Assembly (NCBI GenBank): GCA_019638485.1
Contig: JAHBTP010000003.1
Span: 62,001 to 126,000 of the forward strand
Reading direction: 5' to 3'
Source of the DNA: Ferruginibacter sp.
Lineage (GTDB): Bacteria; Bacteroidota; Bacteroidia; Chitinophagales; Chitinophagaceae
Length of the DNA stretch: 64,000 bases
Shown here: in pieces, positions 1 through 10,402 of the stretch
How the letters are laid out: every line of letters begins with the position of its first letter
Numbering within the stretch: position 1 is the first letter of the stretch
Position numbers and translations under genes: made by a program
Notes under the pieces: model-generated
Databases searched by the model: none
What the model was told of the DNA's origin: nothing
The model's input: the letters and a program-made list of their open reading frames with translations, nothing else

Positions 1-3000
1 TAAATTTGTCCAATATTCATACGACTAGGTACGCCCAATGGATTCAGTACAATATCTACCGGTGTTCCATCTTCTAAGAAGGGCATATCTTCAGCACGAA
101 CAATTTTAGCTACAATACCTTTATTTCCGTGACGGCCTGCCATCTTATCTCCCACTTTTAACTTACGCTTCATTGCCATATACACCTTTGCAAGTTTTAA
201 TACTCCTGCAGGTAATTCATCACCAATAGAAATATTAAACTTTTCACGTTTATAGCGGCCCAGCTCTTCGTTGAACTTAATGCTATAGTTATGCAAAAGA
301 ATATTAATCAAGTCATCAGTTTTAGCATCACCACTCCAACCCAGCGGGTTCACATTCACAAAATCAATGGCTGCCAAATTCTTTGCATTAAACTTTACTC
401 CTTTTCCAATCAACACTTCTCCAAAGTTATTAGTAACACCTTGGCTCGTTTTATCCTTCAATAATGTTTGCAACTTATGCTGCAACATTTCCATCAAGTC
501 TTCTTCATTCTTCTCGTGAATTTTTTCAATCTTTTCTAACTGAGCCTTTTCACGCTGCTTTGCACTCTTATCTTTCTTTGCACGCTGGAAAAGTTTTTTA
601 TCAATCACCACTCCTTCAGTTCCGCTTGGCGCTTTTAATGAAGCATCTTTAGCATCACCTGCTTTATCACCAAAAATTGCACGAAGCAATTTTTCTTCTG
701 GAGTAGGGTCACTCTCTCCCTTAGGAGTTATTTTTCCAATAATAATATCTCCCTCCTTGATAGCTGCACCAATACGAATAATACCATTTTGATCAAGATC
801 TTTGGTAGCTTCTTCACTTACGTTAGGGATATCAGGAGTTAATTCTTCCTCTCCTAATTTAGTATCCCGCACTTCTGTTTCAAACTCACTGATATGGATA
901 GACGTAAATAAATCTTCACGAACAACCTTTTCGCTAATTACAATAGCATCTTCAAAATTGTATCCTTTCCAAGGCATAAAAGCAACCTTTAGGTTTCTTC
1001 CTAATGCCAATTCACCATCTCTTGTTGCATATCCTTCAGTAAGGAAATCATCTGACGATACTTTTTGGCCTTTTACCACAGCCGGGCGAAGGTTGATGCA
1101 GGTTTCCTGATTGGTACGAACAAATTTGGTAAGCTTATATACTTTTAAATCATCTTCAAAACTCACCAGTTGTTGGTTTTCGCTGCGTTTATACCGAACG
1201 TGAATTTCATTTGCATCAACAAATTCAACCACGCCCTCACCTTCTGCATGTACTTGGATACGTGCATCACGAGCGGCTTTAGCTTCTAAGCCTGTTCCTA
1301 CAATGGGCACTTCAGGAATAATCAATGGAACTGCCTGACGTTGCATATTTGATCCCATCAAAGCCCGGTTGGCATCATCATGCTCAAGAAATGGAATCAA
1401 TGAGGCACTCAATCCCACAATTTGGTTTGGCGCTACGTCCATATATTCCACTTCATCCTTAGGTAAGATAGGGAAGTCACCTGTTTGGCGGCTTCTAATC
1501 ATATCCTCGGTAAAGTTCCCTTTATTATCCATCTCCACGTTAGCCTGAGCAATCTTTGCCTCATCTTCTTCTTCAGCACTCAGGAAAGTAATTTTCTTCA
1601 TCTCTACTTTACCATGCTCAACCTTACGATAAGGAGTTTCAATAAAGCCCATTTCATTAATCTTGGCATGTACACACAAAGTAGAAATCAAACCAATATT
1701 CGGACCTTCAGGTGTTTCAATAGTACAAAGCCTTCCATAATGAGAATAGTGCACGTCTCTAACTTCAAAGCCTGCACGCTCACGACTCAAACCGCCGGGT
1801 CCGAGGGCTGAGATACGACGCTTATGGGTGATTTCACTAAGCGGATTGGTTTGATCTAGAAACTGAGACAACTGAGATGTACCAAAGAATGAGTTAATAA
1901 CAGACGATAATGTGCGTGCGTTAATTAAATCAACCGGTGTAAACACTTCATTATCTCGTACATTCATACGCTCACGGATAGTACGTGCCATACGCGCAAG
2001 CCCTACACCAAATTGAGCATACAATTGTTCACCCACTGTTCTTACCCTACGATTGCTTAAATGATCAATATCATCTACCTCGCTTTTTCCATTAGTAAGT
2101 AATACCAAATATTTGATAATGGATATAATATCTTCTTTGGTTAATACTTTTTTATCTAAGGGATAATTTAATCCCAGGCGACGATTTATTTTATAACGAC
2201 CAACCTCTCCTAAATCATAGCGTTTATCTGAGAAGAATAATTTATCAATAATTCCGCGTGCTGTTTCATCATCAGGAGCATCTGCACCACGCAATTGTTT
2301 ATATATATGTTGTACTGCTTCCAATTCGCTATTGGAAGTATCCTTATTTAAAGTGTTATAAATAATAGCATAATCTCCACTCACTTCCTCCTTCTGAATA
2401 AACACACTCTTTACTCCCATTTCAACAATAAGGGCAACGTTTTCCTCATCCAGAACAACATCTCTTTCCAAAATAATTTCATTCCTTTCAATCGTAACCA
2501 CCTCACCGGTATCTTCATCTACAAAATCTTCAGTCCATGAACGGAGTACACGAGCTGCGAGGCGTTTGCCAATATTTTTCTCTAATGTTTTCTTATCTGC
2601 CTTTACCTCATCGGCCATTCCGAATAACTCAAGGATATCCTTATCTGTTTCATATCCAATAGAACGAAGCAATGTGGTAACCGGAAACTTTTTCTTACGG
2701 TCAATGTAAGCGAACATCACGTTGTTGATATCGGTGGCAAATTCCATCCATGCTCCTTTAAAAGGAATTACACGCGCAGAATAAATTTTTGTTCCATTGG
2801 GATGAACCGACTGTCCAAAAAATACGCCGGGTGAACGGTGTAACTGACTTACAACAACCCGCTCGGCACCATTAATAACAAAAGTACCACGAGGCGTCAT
2901 GTATGGGATATTTCCAAGAAACACATCCTGAACAATGGTTTGAAAATCCACATGCTCCTCATCATTACAGCTAAGGCGCAATTTCGCCTTCAATGGAACA

Positions 3001-3287
3001 GCATAAGTTAAACCTCTTTCTATACACTCATCAATGGTGTAACGCGGAGGATCAACATAATAATCTAAAAATTCCAGCACAAAAATATTTCGTGTATCCG
3101 TGATAGGAAAGTTCTCCTTAAACACACGAAAAAGCCCTTCATTGTTGCGTTTGTCGGGGGTGGTTTCTAACTGGAAAAAATCTTTAAACGATTGAATTTG
3201 GATTCCTAATAAATCCGGAGTTTCTGCCAGAAGTTCAACTTTTCCAAAATTGATACGCTGTGCAGAATTGATTTTGTTTGCAGACAT
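1..3287 (-). CDS. rpoB: DNA-directed RNA polymerase subunit beta (3' end off the window)
   Basis: This is the beta subunit of RNA polymerase, which forms the catalytic centre and rifampicin pocket with beta'. The start is ATG at 3287 ([13 protein letters not shown]...), and about 1095 codons are visible before the left edge cuts the gene. The last visible residues ([14 protein letters not shown]) are the conserved C-terminal region, so roughly 170-180 residues are missing. The rifampicin region reads [21 protein letters not shown] (two pieces of a continuous match), so the residues equivalent to E. coli D516, H526 and S531 are unaltered. No strong Shine-Dalgarno is seen upstream. A -7 box at 3384-3391 gives the gene its own promoter candidate. 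rplL does not lie directly upstream as it does in most bacteria: a secreted metalloprotease gene intervenes. Confidence 0.98.
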   Translation of the reverse strand, partial: MSANKINSAQRINFGKVELLAETPDLLGIQIQSFKDFFQLETTPDKRNNEGLFRVFKENFPITDTRNIFVLEFLDYYVDPPRYTIDECIERGLTYAVPLKAKLRLSCNDEEHVDFQTIVQDVFLGNIPYMTPRGTFVINGAERVVVSQLHRSPGVFFGQSVHPNGTKIYSARVIPFKGAWMEFATDINNVMFAYIDRKKKFPVTTLLRSIGYETDKDILELFGMADEVKADKKTLEKNIGKRLAARVLRSWTEDFVDEDTGEVVTIERNEIILERDVVLDEENVALIVEMGVKSVFIQKEEVSGDYAIIYNTLNKDTSNSELEAVQHIYKQLRGADAPDDETARGIIDKLFFSDKRYDLGEVGRYKINRRLGLNYPLDKKVLTKEDIISIIKYLVLLTNGKSEVDDIDHLSNRRVRTVGEQLYAQFGVGLARMARTIRERMNVRDNEVFTPVDLINARTLSSVINSFFGTSQLSQFLDQTNPLSEITHKRRISALGPGGLSRERAGFEVRDVHYSHYGRLCTIETPEGPNIGLISTLCVHAKINEMGFIETPYRKVEHGKVEMKKITFLSAEEEDEAKIAQANVEMDNKGNFTEDMIRSRQTGDFPILPKDEVEYMDVAPNQIVGLSASLIPFLEHDDANRALMGSNMQRQAVPLIIPEVPIVGTGLEAKAARDARIQVHAEGEGVVEFVDANEIHVRYKRSENQQLVSFEDDLKVYKLTKFVRTNQETCINLRPAVVKGQKVSSDDFLTEGYATRDGELALGRNLKVAFMPWKGYNFEDAIVISEKVVREDLFTSIHISEFETEVRDTKLGEEELTPDIPNVSEEATKDLDQNGIIRIGAAIKEGDIIIGKITPKGESDPTPEEKLLRAIFGDKAGDAKDASLKAPSGTEGVVIDKKLFQRAKKDKSAKQREKAQLEKIEKIHEKNEEDLMEMLQHKLQTLLKDKTSQGVTNNFGEVLIGKGVKFNAKNLAAIDFVNVNPLGWSGDAKTDDLINILLHNYSIKFNEELGRYKREKFNISIGDELPAGVLKLAKVYMAMKRKLKVGDKMAGRHGNKGIVAKIVRAEDMPFLEDGTPVDIVLNPLGVPSRMNIGQI

Positions 3288-3383
3288 AGTGTAGTTAAAA
3301 CGTTTTGTAGGAAAGACTTTACCAACGGGAAAGCATAACGTATTGTGGCCAATAAATACTACTAACCCGAAAATAAAGGAGTG

Positions 3384-3391
3384 CAAAGTTA
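3384..3391 (-). promoter_or_regulatory. Bacteroidota -7 box for rpoB
   Basis: On the minus strand this reads TAACTTTG, a full match to TAnnTTTG. It lies about 93 nt upstream of the rpoB start, in the 274-bp gap behind the metalloprotease gene. No good -33 TTTG is seen at the expected spacing. It fits independent transcription of rpoB. Confidence 0.55.
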
Positions 3392-3561
3392 GGGAATATA
3401 TACCAATTTTAGAGAGGAAACTGCCAATTTTTAGAAAATTTGGTAAGATTTTTGATAAAGTATTAACATTGGCGTACTTTGTTGATTATCAGTTAATAAT
3501 TTATAGTCCTTTCCTTTTATTTAATAGAATGCTATCCAATTCGTTATTTGGATACAACGAT

Positions 3562-6045
3562 TTAATGAACACTTACTTTTGCGGAGATTACCCCTGATGA
3601 GGTTAATATTTTCAGTAAATATAGGCCTGGCGCTAGGTACGTAGGTATATTAATTTGAGCAACCTCTGTCGGTCTATCATTCGTCCATTCCTTAATATGT
3701 TGACCGTTTATACCCAGCAGGTGCACAGTTTTAATTTTCGGAGCTACAATCCACACCATAGCACCGGCCTTAACCGGATTGGGATAAATCCCCGCCTTAC
3801 CATCAGCATCACGAACAAGCATCACCACCTCACTATAGCTAAATGAACCATCATGGTCAATCATTTTTAAACGATAAAAGAAACGTTGGATATGCAAAAA
3901 CCCTGCAACAGCATCTGAGTACGTATAACTATTACCGTTAGTAACACTTCCTGTACCTTCTATTTCTACGATAGGTAAGAAATTTATACCATTTACCGAT
4001 CGCTCAATAACAAAATGACTAAGATTAATTTCATTTGATGTTTGCCAGTACAAATTATTCATTTCCGAAAATACACTACCAGTAAATTGTAATAAATTAA
4101 CCGGAACCACAATGTTTGATAGAAAGAATACACCATAATCTTCTACCTGTCCGTCGGTTACACTGAAACATGCATTTACACCTCCTATACAATCTTTTGC
4201 TATTATTCTGGCTCGAAGTATCTTATCGGTAACAGGAACATTTGTAGGTGTTGTAAATTGAAAAGAAACTGTACCTATATAGCATGTTGAAGAGGAATAT
4301 ACATTTTCATCAGCATCATCAAAATCACCGTCATTGTTATAATCAATAAAAAATTGAACTAAATTGAATTTATTCGAAGGGTCTGTAGTGCCTACTTGAA
4401 CAGTTGCTGTATAGATTGTACGCGTTGTTAAAGCAGACACCTGGCTACAGGAGAAATCAAGATATTTATCTCCATCAAGGTTTGCTCCATCTGTACGATT
4501 TTGAATACTTCCTAATGAAAAGAATTTCACTCCTGCATTAGATGAAGTTGTTTCGCTATGCATGCATGCCGTAGCCGGAGCCGGGCTAATTAAAATTTCT
4601 TTGGGCACGGAGGTTGTTCCGGCAGCATTTGTTGCACTTAAGGTAACTAAAAATGCACCTTGTGAATTATAAGTAACAACAGGATTTCTATTTGTACTGG
4701 ATGCAGGTGTGCCATTTTGAAAACTCCAGTTCCATGAAGAAGGCCCCTTTAAACTATGATCAATAAATTGAACAGGAACACCGGTACACACCGCCTGCGG
4801 TGAGAAAACAAAATCAGCAATAGGCGCACCGGCTAATTCACAATTTGTTAAACAGGTACGGCTATTTACATGCCCATCTACAGAAGTAATACTTGCAGCA
4901 CTCCATATACTTGTATTATTTACAGAAGGGGCCATTATATACCCTGAACCAGCAGCATCATGGTTAGCCGAAAAGTTATGCCCAATTTCATGAGCAGCCA
5001 GCACCCTTAACTGATAGCCTGAACCTTGCATATTAACGCCGGGATAATCTTCTAAAATATGATAACGGCTAGATGAACACACTACACCCACATAAGCTAA
5101 TCCAACAATTCCGGCACTGCCGCCTAATCCATCATTATCAATATCTCGAGCAGTCCAAAACTGGGCTATGTCATAAGTTACTCCAAAATTCCCCGCATTA
5201 CCCCAGGTTCTAAAACCCGATAATATGGTACTTGAATTTGTTCCGTTATATAACGGAGAGATAGGGTCGCTATTTTCATTGGTAGAAATATATTGTCCAA
5301 CTAATACAAATTCAATGTTATTATCAAACTGTGCATTAACATAATCCCACATTACGTTGTTTAACACGCCAATATTGTGAATTTCCACCGCGATTACGGA
5401 ATTATACCTGGCAAACATTGAAGAGTCTGAAGCAATAGCGATTCGGGTTCTTTTACAAACAAGCCCCGCATTTGAAACACTAATATCACTATACTGAGCT
5501 CTTTCAGTAACGCCACACGTAATATCAGCATTCAAAAACACATCCGATTCACGATATATTATCATCAAATCATTTTCTGTTCCGCGTTGTAAATAGTTAA
5601 CCGGTTCTATAAAATAAGTAATTCCATTTTTTCTAATCATGCCATAAAAAACACCTTCCGCCAATGTAAGTCGCACGCGGGAATCATTATCTCCATCAAC
5701 AGTTCCTTTATAAACCTTACACAATCCCCGTGCGTGCGTTGAACTGATTTTCCCATCACCGGTAGAAACAGTATAATGTTCATCAAAAATTTCCACTTCC
5801 TGCAATAATAAACTTACCTCGTCCAAACCGGGGATATTTCCTTTAAGGTTAACCGAAGATGCATTTACACGGTTTATTTTACTCAGCAAACTTGCGGTAG
5901 GCAATGAAAACAAATAAAATTCCTTAAACGATGCGTTCAAGGCAGAGTAGTTAGTAGCATCAATATTTTTTGTATTAAATTCAACTTGAGCATTAACTTG
6001 AAAAGAAACGATAGAGAAAACAAAAAGAAATAAAATTGGCTTCAT
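3562..6045 (-). CDS. Secreted reprolysin-type zinc metalloprotease with PKD, GEVED and T9SS type A sorting domains
   Basis: About 827 residues. I chose the ATG at 6045 rather than one 13 codons upstream because it gives a clean signal peptide (MKPILFLFVFSIVSFQVNA). A metzincin catalytic motif, HEIGHNFSANHD, lies at about residues 352-363, with a Met-turn candidate in YIMAP shortly after. Residues ~435-510 form a PKD fold (WNWSFQNG, then NPVVTYNSQGAFLVTL). A GEVED-type domain follows, with a calcium-like DYNNDGDFDDADE stretch and GQVEDYGVFF. The C-terminal ~75 residues (GIYPNPV to the end) are a T9SS type A sorting domain. It is therefore probably exported by Sec, then by T9SS, to the cell surface or medium. 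The usual metzincin Gly in HExxHxxGxxH is Ser here. The location between rplL and rpoB is unusual. The substrate is unknown. Confidence 0.92.
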   Translation of the reverse strand: MKPILFLFVFSIVSFQVNAQVEFNTKNIDATNYSALNASFKEFYLFSLPTASLLSKINRVNASSVNLKGNIPGLDEVSLLLQEVEIFDEHYTVSTGDGKISSTHARGLCKVYKGTVDGDNDSRVRLTLAEGVFYGMIRKNGITYFIEPVNYLQRGTENDLMIIYRESDVFLNADITCGVTERAQYSDISVSNAGLVCKRTRIAIASDSSMFARYNSVIAVEIHNIGVLNNVMWDYVNAQFDNNIEFVLVGQYISTNENSDPISPLYNGTNSSTILSGFRTWGNAGNFGVTYDIAQFWTARDIDNDGLGGSAGIVGLAYVGVVCSSSRYHILEDYPGVNMQGSGYQLRVLAAHEIGHNFSANHDAAGSGYIMAPSVNNTSIWSAASITSVDGHVNSRTCLTNCELAGAPIADFVFSPQAVCTGVPVQFIDHSLKGPSSWNWSFQNGTPASSTNRNPVVTYNSQGAFLVTLSATNAAGTTSVPKEILISPAPATACMHSETTSSNAGVKFFSLGSIQNRTDGANLDGDKYLDFSCSQVSALTTRTIYTATVQVGTTDPSNKFNLVQFFIDYNNDGDFDDADENVYSSSTCYIGTVSFQFTTPTNVPVTDKILRARIIAKDCIGGVNACFSVTDGQVEDYGVFFLSNIVVPVNLLQFTGSVFSEMNNLYWQTSNEINLSHFVIERSVNGINFLPIVEIEGTGSVTNGNSYTYSDAVAGFLHIQRFFYRLKMIDHDGSFSYSEVVMLVRDADGKAGIYPNPVKAGAMVWIVAPKIKTVHLLGINGQHIKEWTNDRPTEVAQINIPTYLAPGLYLLKILTSSGVISAKVSVH

Positions 6046-6101
6046 AGTAACTACTAAACTGCGAAAAAAATCATCAAACAACAAAAAAATATATTCACAA
6101 T

Positions 6102-6131
6102 AAAAAATCCCGGCTTGTTTAAGCCGGGATT
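6102..6131 (-). terminator. Rho-independent terminator after rplL
   Basis: A perfect 11-bp inverted repeat (AATCCCGGCTT / AAGCCGGGATT, 6106-6116 and 6121-6131) with a 4-nt loop is followed on the minus strand by a T run. It sits 20 nt past the rplL stop. It should end the rplKAJL transcript before the metalloprotease and rpoB. Confidence 0.88.
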
Positions 6132-6150
6132 AAATAATTATATCAGAATA

Positions 6151-6525
6151 TTAGGCAACTTCAACTTCAGCACCAGCCTCAGTTAATTTTCCTTTCATTT
6201 CTTCAGCAGTAGCTTTATCTACACCTTCCTTAATTGTTTTTGGAGCACCATCAACTAAGTCTTTTGCTTCTTTAAGACCAAGACCGGTTAACTCTTTAAC
6301 AATTTTTACTACAGCTAATTTGTTGGCACCACTTGCTTTTAGAACAACATCAAAAGATGTTTTTTCTTCTACAGCGGCTGCGCCACCATCACCACCACCG
6401 GCTACTACAACTGCTGCTGCTGCAGGTTCGATACCATATTCTGTTTTCAAAAATTCTGCGAGTTCCTGAACTTCTTTTACTGTCAGGCCCACTAAGTTTT
6501 CGGCTAATGCCTTTACGTCTGCCAT
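6151..6525 (-). CDS. rplL: 50S ribosomal protein L7/L12
   Basis: A 124-residue stalk protein that recruits translation GTPases to the ribosome. The N-terminal dimerisation domain ([20 protein letters not shown]) is followed by an Ala/Gly-rich hinge (about residues 35-52). The conserved C-terminal factor-binding domain carries KTSFDVVLK and [21 protein letters not shown]. Length and sequence are normal for the family. It is the last gene of rplK-rplA-rplJ-rplL and is followed by a strong terminator. The 74-bp gap to rplJ contains a TCCGCC...GGCGGA inverted repeat (6540-6571), which may be an mRNA control or processing element. Confidence 0.98.
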   Translation of the reverse strand: MADVKALAENLVGLTVKEVQELAEFLKTEYGIEPAAAAVVVAGGGDGGAAAVEEKTSFDVVLKASGANKLAVVKIVKELTGLGLKEAKDLVDGAPKTIKEGVDKATAEEMKGKLTEAGAEVEVA

Positions 6526-6539
6526 GTTGTTTTGTTTTT

Positions 6540-6571
6540 TCCGCCTTCATTGGCTTAGCACCTCCGGCGGA
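6540..6571 (-). repeat. Small inverted repeat in the rplJ-rplL gap
   Basis: TCCGCC (6540-6545) and GGCGGA (6566-6571) can pair across a 20-nt loop in the rplJ-rplL mRNA, followed by an A-rich run before the rplL ATG at 6525. The loop holds a GGAGGT sequence too far from the start codon to act as a ribosome site. Possible processing or attenuation hairpin; function not shown. Confidence 0.35.
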
Positions 6572-6599
6572 TATGTTATTAAAAAAATTACCTTGTCTT

Positions 6600-7115
6600 T
6601 TATGCTTCTACTACCGGCTCGGAAGTTGTTTCCGGCCTGTTTTGTAGAGCACCAATTACTCGTTGAATAGGCGATTGCAACAAACCAATAATCTCTCCTA
6701 TCAATTCATTCTTGGTTTTTATTTGTGTAAGTGCTTTCAACTGATTGTCTCCAACAAAAATATCACCATTAATAAAAGCGGCCTTTAATACAGGTCTTTC
6801 CTTATTGTTTTCTTTTCTAAAGCTACTCAAAATCATAGCCGGGTCTTTAGGATTTTCAGAAAACATAAGTGCTGTAACTTGATGGAGGCTATCATACACT
6901 CCAGCAAATTTTTCTGAATCAATGCTTTCAAGTGCTTTACGGATAAGGGTATTTTTTGCAACCTTCATTTCTACTTTCTTATCAAAGCAATGGCGGCGCA
7001 AGTTAGTTACCTGATCAACAGTAAGACTTTCTGTATCGGTTATATAGAAGTTGGTATATTGAGAGAACTTGTCTTTCAACAATTCAATCACTTCGTTTTT
7101 TTCCTGTTTAGTCAT
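6600..7115 (-). CDS. rplJ: 50S ribosomal protein L10
   Basis: A 171-residue protein that anchors L7/L12 dimers to the 23S rRNA GTPase centre. Recognisable segments are the N-terminal RNA-binding part (KNEVIELLKDKFSQYTNFYI, then VAKNTLIRKALE) and a C-terminal L12-binding helix (LIGEIIGLLQSPIQRVIGAL). It lies 31 nt downstream of rplA, so the classical L10 leader target upstream of rplJ has little room here. Any L10-L12 feedback would have to act elsewhere in the operon mRNA. Confidence 0.98.
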   Translation of the reverse strand: MTKQEKNEVIELLKDKFSQYTNFYITDTESLTVDQVTNLRRHCFDKKVEMKVAKNTLIRKALESIDSEKFAGVYDSLHQVTALMFSENPKDPAMILSSFRKENNKERPVLKAAFINGDIFVGDNQLKALTQIKTKNELIGEIIGLLQSPIQRVIGALQNRPETTSEPVVEA

Positions 7116-7146
7116 AACAATTATTTTAAACCGGTTTTACCGGAGA

Positions 7147-7836
7147 TTAGTTTTGAACAGATTTTGTATCTACCATAATGCCGGGGCTCATACTGCTTGC
7201 CATACTAACACCTCTCAGATAAGTACCTTTGGCTGTAGCAGGCTTTAGTTTGATAATAGCATTAATAAGCTCCTGACTATTTTCTGCAATCTTTTCAGTA
7301 GAAAAACTAACCCTTCCAATAGATGCGTGAATAATTCCCACTTTATCTACTTTAAAAGCAATTTTTCCACCTTTTAAATCATTTACGGCAGCAGCAACAT
7401 CATTAGTTACAGTACCGGTTTTAGGATTTGGCATTAAGTTACGAGGGCCTAATACCTTACCTAACTTACCAATTTTTGGCATTACCGAGGGGGTGGCAAC
7501 AATAACATCAACATCTGTCCATCCACCTTCAATTTTCGAAATGAATTCATCCAATCCTACAAAATCAGCTCCTGCACTTTGTGCTTCAGCTTCTTTATCC
7601 GGATTACAAAGCACCAGTACTTTTTTCGTCTTACCGGTACCGTGAGGTAGTGATACTGTACCACGTATAGCTTGGTCGGCTTTTTTAGGATCTACACCTA
7701 ATCGGATATGTAAATCAACAGAGCTATCAAACTTAGTGGTATTAACTTCTTTTACTAAAGCGGAGGCTTCCTTCAGCGTATAGGCTTTGTTTGGATCAAC
7801 CTTCGCATTAGCTATTTTTCTTTTCTTAGTAATCAT
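7147..7836 (-). CDS. rplA: 50S ribosomal protein L1
   Basis: A 229-residue protein of the mobile L1 stalk near the ribosomal E site. Diagnostic stretches include [30 protein letters not shown] and the RNA-binding signature [19 protein letters not shown]. In many bacteria L1 represses translation of its own operon by binding the leader upstream of rplK. A small hairpin in the rplK leader (8359-8380) is a candidate target. The gene starts 27 nt after the rplK stop, so the two are co-transcribed. Confidence 0.98.
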   Translation of the reverse strand: MITKKRKIANAKVDPNKAYTLKEASALVKEVNTTKFDSSVDLHIRLGVDPKKADQAIRGTVSLPHGTGKTKKVLVLCNPDKEAEAQSAGADFVGLDEFISKIEGGWTDVDVIVATPSVMPKIGKLGKVLGPRNLMPNPKTGTVTNDVAAAVNDLKGGKIAFKVDKVGIIHASIGRVSFSTEKIAENSQELINAIIKLKPATAKGTYLRGVSMASSMSPGIMVDTKSVQN

Positions 7837-7863
7837 GATTAAAAAAATATTTAAGGTTGACTA

Positions 7864-8310
7864 TTAATTATTTTCCCAGGGCGCTGTTCCTTCTACTGTT
7901 AATCCAAGGCTGCGGGCTGTACCTGCTACCATGGTCATTGCGCTTTTTAAAGTAAATGCGTTTAAATCAGCCATCTTGTCTTTGGCTATTTCCTCTACCT
8001 GATTCCAGGTTACCTTTCCCACCTTTGCACGATTAGGTTCTTTACTTCCTTTAGAAACTTTTGCAGCTTCCATCAGTTGTACCGCAGCAGGAGGAGTTTT
8101 AATTACGAATTCGAATGATTTATCGGCATATACCGTGATAATAACAGGTAATACCTTTCCGGGTTTATCTTGGGTTCTGGCATTAAACTGCTTGCAGAAC
8201 TCCATGATGTTCACACCTTTAGAACCAAGAGCCGGTCCTATCGGCGGTGCTGGATTGGCTTGCCCTCCCTTACATTGGAGTTTGACAAAGCCGGTGATCT
8301 CTTTTGCCAT
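7864..8310 (-). CDS. rplK: 50S ribosomal protein L11
   Basis: A 148-residue protein of the GTPase-associated centre. The N-terminal domain ([20 protein letters not shown]) and the C-terminal rRNA-binding domain ([19 protein letters not shown], then [12 protein letters not shown]) are complete. In most bacteria nusG lies immediately upstream. Here the nearest upstream gene is a membrane sulfatase, and nusG is about 19.7 kb away. A -7 box at 8397-8404 gives it a separate promoter candidate with an ~83-nt leader. Confidence 0.98.
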   Translation of the reverse strand: MAKEITGFVKLQCKGGQANPAPPIGPALGSKGVNIMEFCKQFNARTQDKPGKVLPVIITVYADKSFEFVIKTPPAAVQLMEAAKVSKGSKEPNRAKVGKVTWNQVEEIAKDKMADLNAFTLKSAMTMVAGTARSLGLTVEGTAPWENN

Positions 8311-8358
8311 TTTAAAAATTTTTGGTGTTAGCGTCCCAACAAAAAGCTGGAACTCCCA

Positions 8359-8380
8359 ATAGCCATAAGGCTTATGCTAT
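8359..8380 (-). promoter_or_regulatory. Hairpin in the rplK leader
   Basis: The leader between the -7 box and the rplK ATG contains ATAGC-CATAA-GGC-TTATG-CTAT, which folds into a stem with one bulged base. It could be the L1 translational operator or a plain leader structure. I could not match it to a known L1 target. Confidence 0.3.
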
Positions 8381-8396
8381 AAGAACTATGGGGGCG

Positions 8397-8404
8397 CAAA
8401 AGTA
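8397..8404 (-). promoter_or_regulatory. Bacteroidota -7 box for rplKAJL
   Basis: The minus strand reads TACTTTTG, a full match to TAnnTTTG, about 83 nt before the rplK ATG and behind the 3' end of the sulfatase gene coordinates (8464). It is consistent with rplKAJL having lost linkage to the nusG promoter. Confidence 0.55.
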
Positions 8405-8463
8405 AGGATATTATTCATATTTCCCCTATTTTTTTGCTTTTTTCTATAAATTAATATTCGCCT

Positions 8464-10305
8464 TTAATCCTTTACTCCACGGTCACCCCGTTTTAGAAAA
8501 TCTTCATAAAACACCTGTTGCAAGGCCCTACCCTCATTAATTAATTGGGTGTCAACTTCACCTGTTGAATAAATAGGGCGCCTCCCCACATTATCATATA
8601 CAATTTGGCCTTTCATTGTGGTAAACCCAAAGCCGTTGTTAAACGAATACCATGCCCAAGGCCGATAATGAGGTTCAAGAATATTCCGGCTATACGGAAA
8701 TTCAGCGTGTGACATTCCTAAATATCCTAATACAGTGGCCGCCACATCTGTTTGCGACCCAACCCAATCAATATTTTTAGGCTGAACATTACCTCCTAAA
8801 ATCAATAATGGAATTTTAAAATTTTTACTAACTACCGAATCCGGAGGCAAACGATGGCCATGGTCGGCAACAATTACTATTAATGTATTATTCCAATCCG
8901 ACAATTTTCTGCATGATGCAACAAATTGATTAATTACCTCATCAGTATAATGGATGGAATTCAAAAATTTTGATTCATCATCATCTCCCAAAATAATTTG
9001 CCTTTCGGGGATTTCATAAGGCTCATGACTACTTAGTGTTAACCATGTAATAAAGAAGGGATGTGGTAAGGTGCCTAATCTGTTGGTAAGATACTTCATC
9101 ACCACCCCATCATGCGCACCCCATTTTGAATTACGGTCTGCTTTGTCAAAATGGTTTATATCTATTATTTCATTCAATGCACCATGTAGTAAATAGGATT
9201 TAATATTTGCAAATTCAGGTTCTCCACCATAATAGAATCCGGTAAAGTATCTCTTTTGTCCAAAAGAAGAAGTTAGCATGGGCAATGTCCGTGATTTATC
9301 CGGATGCTTTACAATGGAATTTATAGGTTGTGCCGGATAACCGCTCAGTACCCCAACGATTCCCTTATCCGTACGATCACCGGTTGCATAAATATTATCA
9401 AAATAGATCCCTTCATTTTTCAATCGGTTAAACCCCGGCGTAATCTCCACCCCCTTATACACTTTATCCAATACCTTGGCGGTGAAGCTTTCCCACACCA
9501 CCAATATAATATTCTTTCGTATAGCCGTATCCGTTATTATTTGGGAATTTCGGTTAAATAATTCTGCGGTAATTTTATTAGCTATATCTTCATCCATTAC
9601 GATGTAAGGATTAGAAACCAGTTCATTTTTTAGCCTTACCGAATGAATAAAATTCCAAACCGGATTTAATGCTGATTGATTTGCATAGTTGTTTGAAGAA
9701 AAATAAACACTGCTTTGATTAATGGGCGCAAGTTGAAAGCCGCCTCTTAAAGGGACAATTATTAAAGCACACAAAAACAGCATTACTACAGTTAATGCCC
9801 ATCTGTTGAAAGGGGCGAAAGGTAATACCCCTTTAAAAAATTTATACAAAAAATAGGATAGCAAAACAATTACCACCACAAATCCGATTAATAGCCATAT
9901 TACGGGTAAATGCGCTACTGATGCCCATGCCTCTTTAGGATTTTTCAAATAAGATAACGCACTTGCGTCCAAACGATACCCCCATGCATTAAACGCATTA
10001 GCATCAGCAATGATAATTAAAACAACAGGAATTAAAACAAGTGTTGAATAAACAGTATATACCCGATGATGATTAAAAAGTGGAATCCAAATCCCTGCAA
10101 TTACCATAAGCAATACGGGGGCGGTGAGGTAGGCTGCAAATGACAAATCCATACGTGCTCCATGCCACATTACTCCTACCCATTCATTAAACCCCGCACC
10201 AATGCCTGCCTTTTTGGTAATCCACAAAAAAAATACCCTGCCTGCAAAAGACAAAATAATCCAAAAGAAAAAATAACCAAAAATGAATTGTAACCTGCTT
10301 TTCAT
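8464..10305 (-). CDS. LTA synthase/phosphoglycerol-transferase-like membrane sulfatase
   Basis: 613 residues. The N-terminal ~190 residues contain about five hydrophobic segments, and the rest is an alkaline-phosphatase-fold domain facing the periplasm. LtaS-type metal and nucleophile positions are visible: Glu in ILVVWESF (~273), Thr in the GDRTDKGIVG segment (candidate nucleophile) and Asp-His in VIVADHGHR. Family members transfer phosphoglycerol or phosphoethanolamine, or hydrolyse sulfate or phosphate esters. The substrate cannot be read from sequence, and a Gram-negative with no teichoic acid would use it for another envelope polymer or lipid. Two relatives lie at 60.7-64.0 kb. This gene is the first one upstream of rplK and belongs to the block separating rplK from nusG. 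Confidence 0.85.
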   Translation of the reverse strand: MKSRLQFIFGYFFFWIILSFAGRVFFLWITKKAGIGAGFNEWVGVMWHGARMDLSFAAYLTAPVLLMVIAGIWIPLFNHHRVYTVYSTLVLIPVVLIIIADANAFNAWGYRLDASALSYLKNPKEAWASVAHLPVIWLLIGFVVVIVLLSYFLYKFFKGVLPFAPFNRWALTVVMLFLCALIIVPLRGGFQLAPINQSSVYFSSNNYANQSALNPVWNFIHSVRLKNELVSNPYIVMDEDIANKITAELFNRNSQIITDTAIRKNIILVVWESFTAKVLDKVYKGVEITPGFNRLKNEGIYFDNIYATGDRTDKGIVGVLSGYPAQPINSIVKHPDKSRTLPMLTSSFGQKRYFTGFYYGGEPEFANIKSYLLHGALNEIIDINHFDKADRNSKWGAHDGVVMKYLTNRLGTLPHPFFITWLTLSSHEPYEIPERQIILGDDDESKFLNSIHYTDEVINQFVASCRKLSDWNNTLIVIVADHGHRLPPDSVVSKNFKIPLLILGGNVQPKNIDWVGSQTDVAATVLGYLGMSHAEFPYSRNILEPHYRPWAWYSFNNGFGFTTMKGQIVYDNVGRRPIYSTGEVDTQLINEGRALQQVFYEDFLKRGDRGVKD

Positions 10306-10402
10306 AAAAAGACAGATACAAATATCGGTTTTAAAATCAGCACACCCTATTATACACAGCTACATTAGCAAGAGGAGCCAAAGAATCAACCCTAATAAAT
10401 AA

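Noticed and set aside
3343..3597. An 84-codon plus-strand frame between rpoB and the metalloprotease
   Set aside because: It spans the rpoB promoter region, has no recognisable domain and no ribosome site, and is explained by AT-rich intergenic sequence.
6333..6647. A 104-codon plus-strand frame with a His-rich stretch
   Set aside because: It is the mirror of the Ala/Gly-rich hinge codons of rplL on the opposite strand; the His run is an artefact of GGT/GGC repeats.
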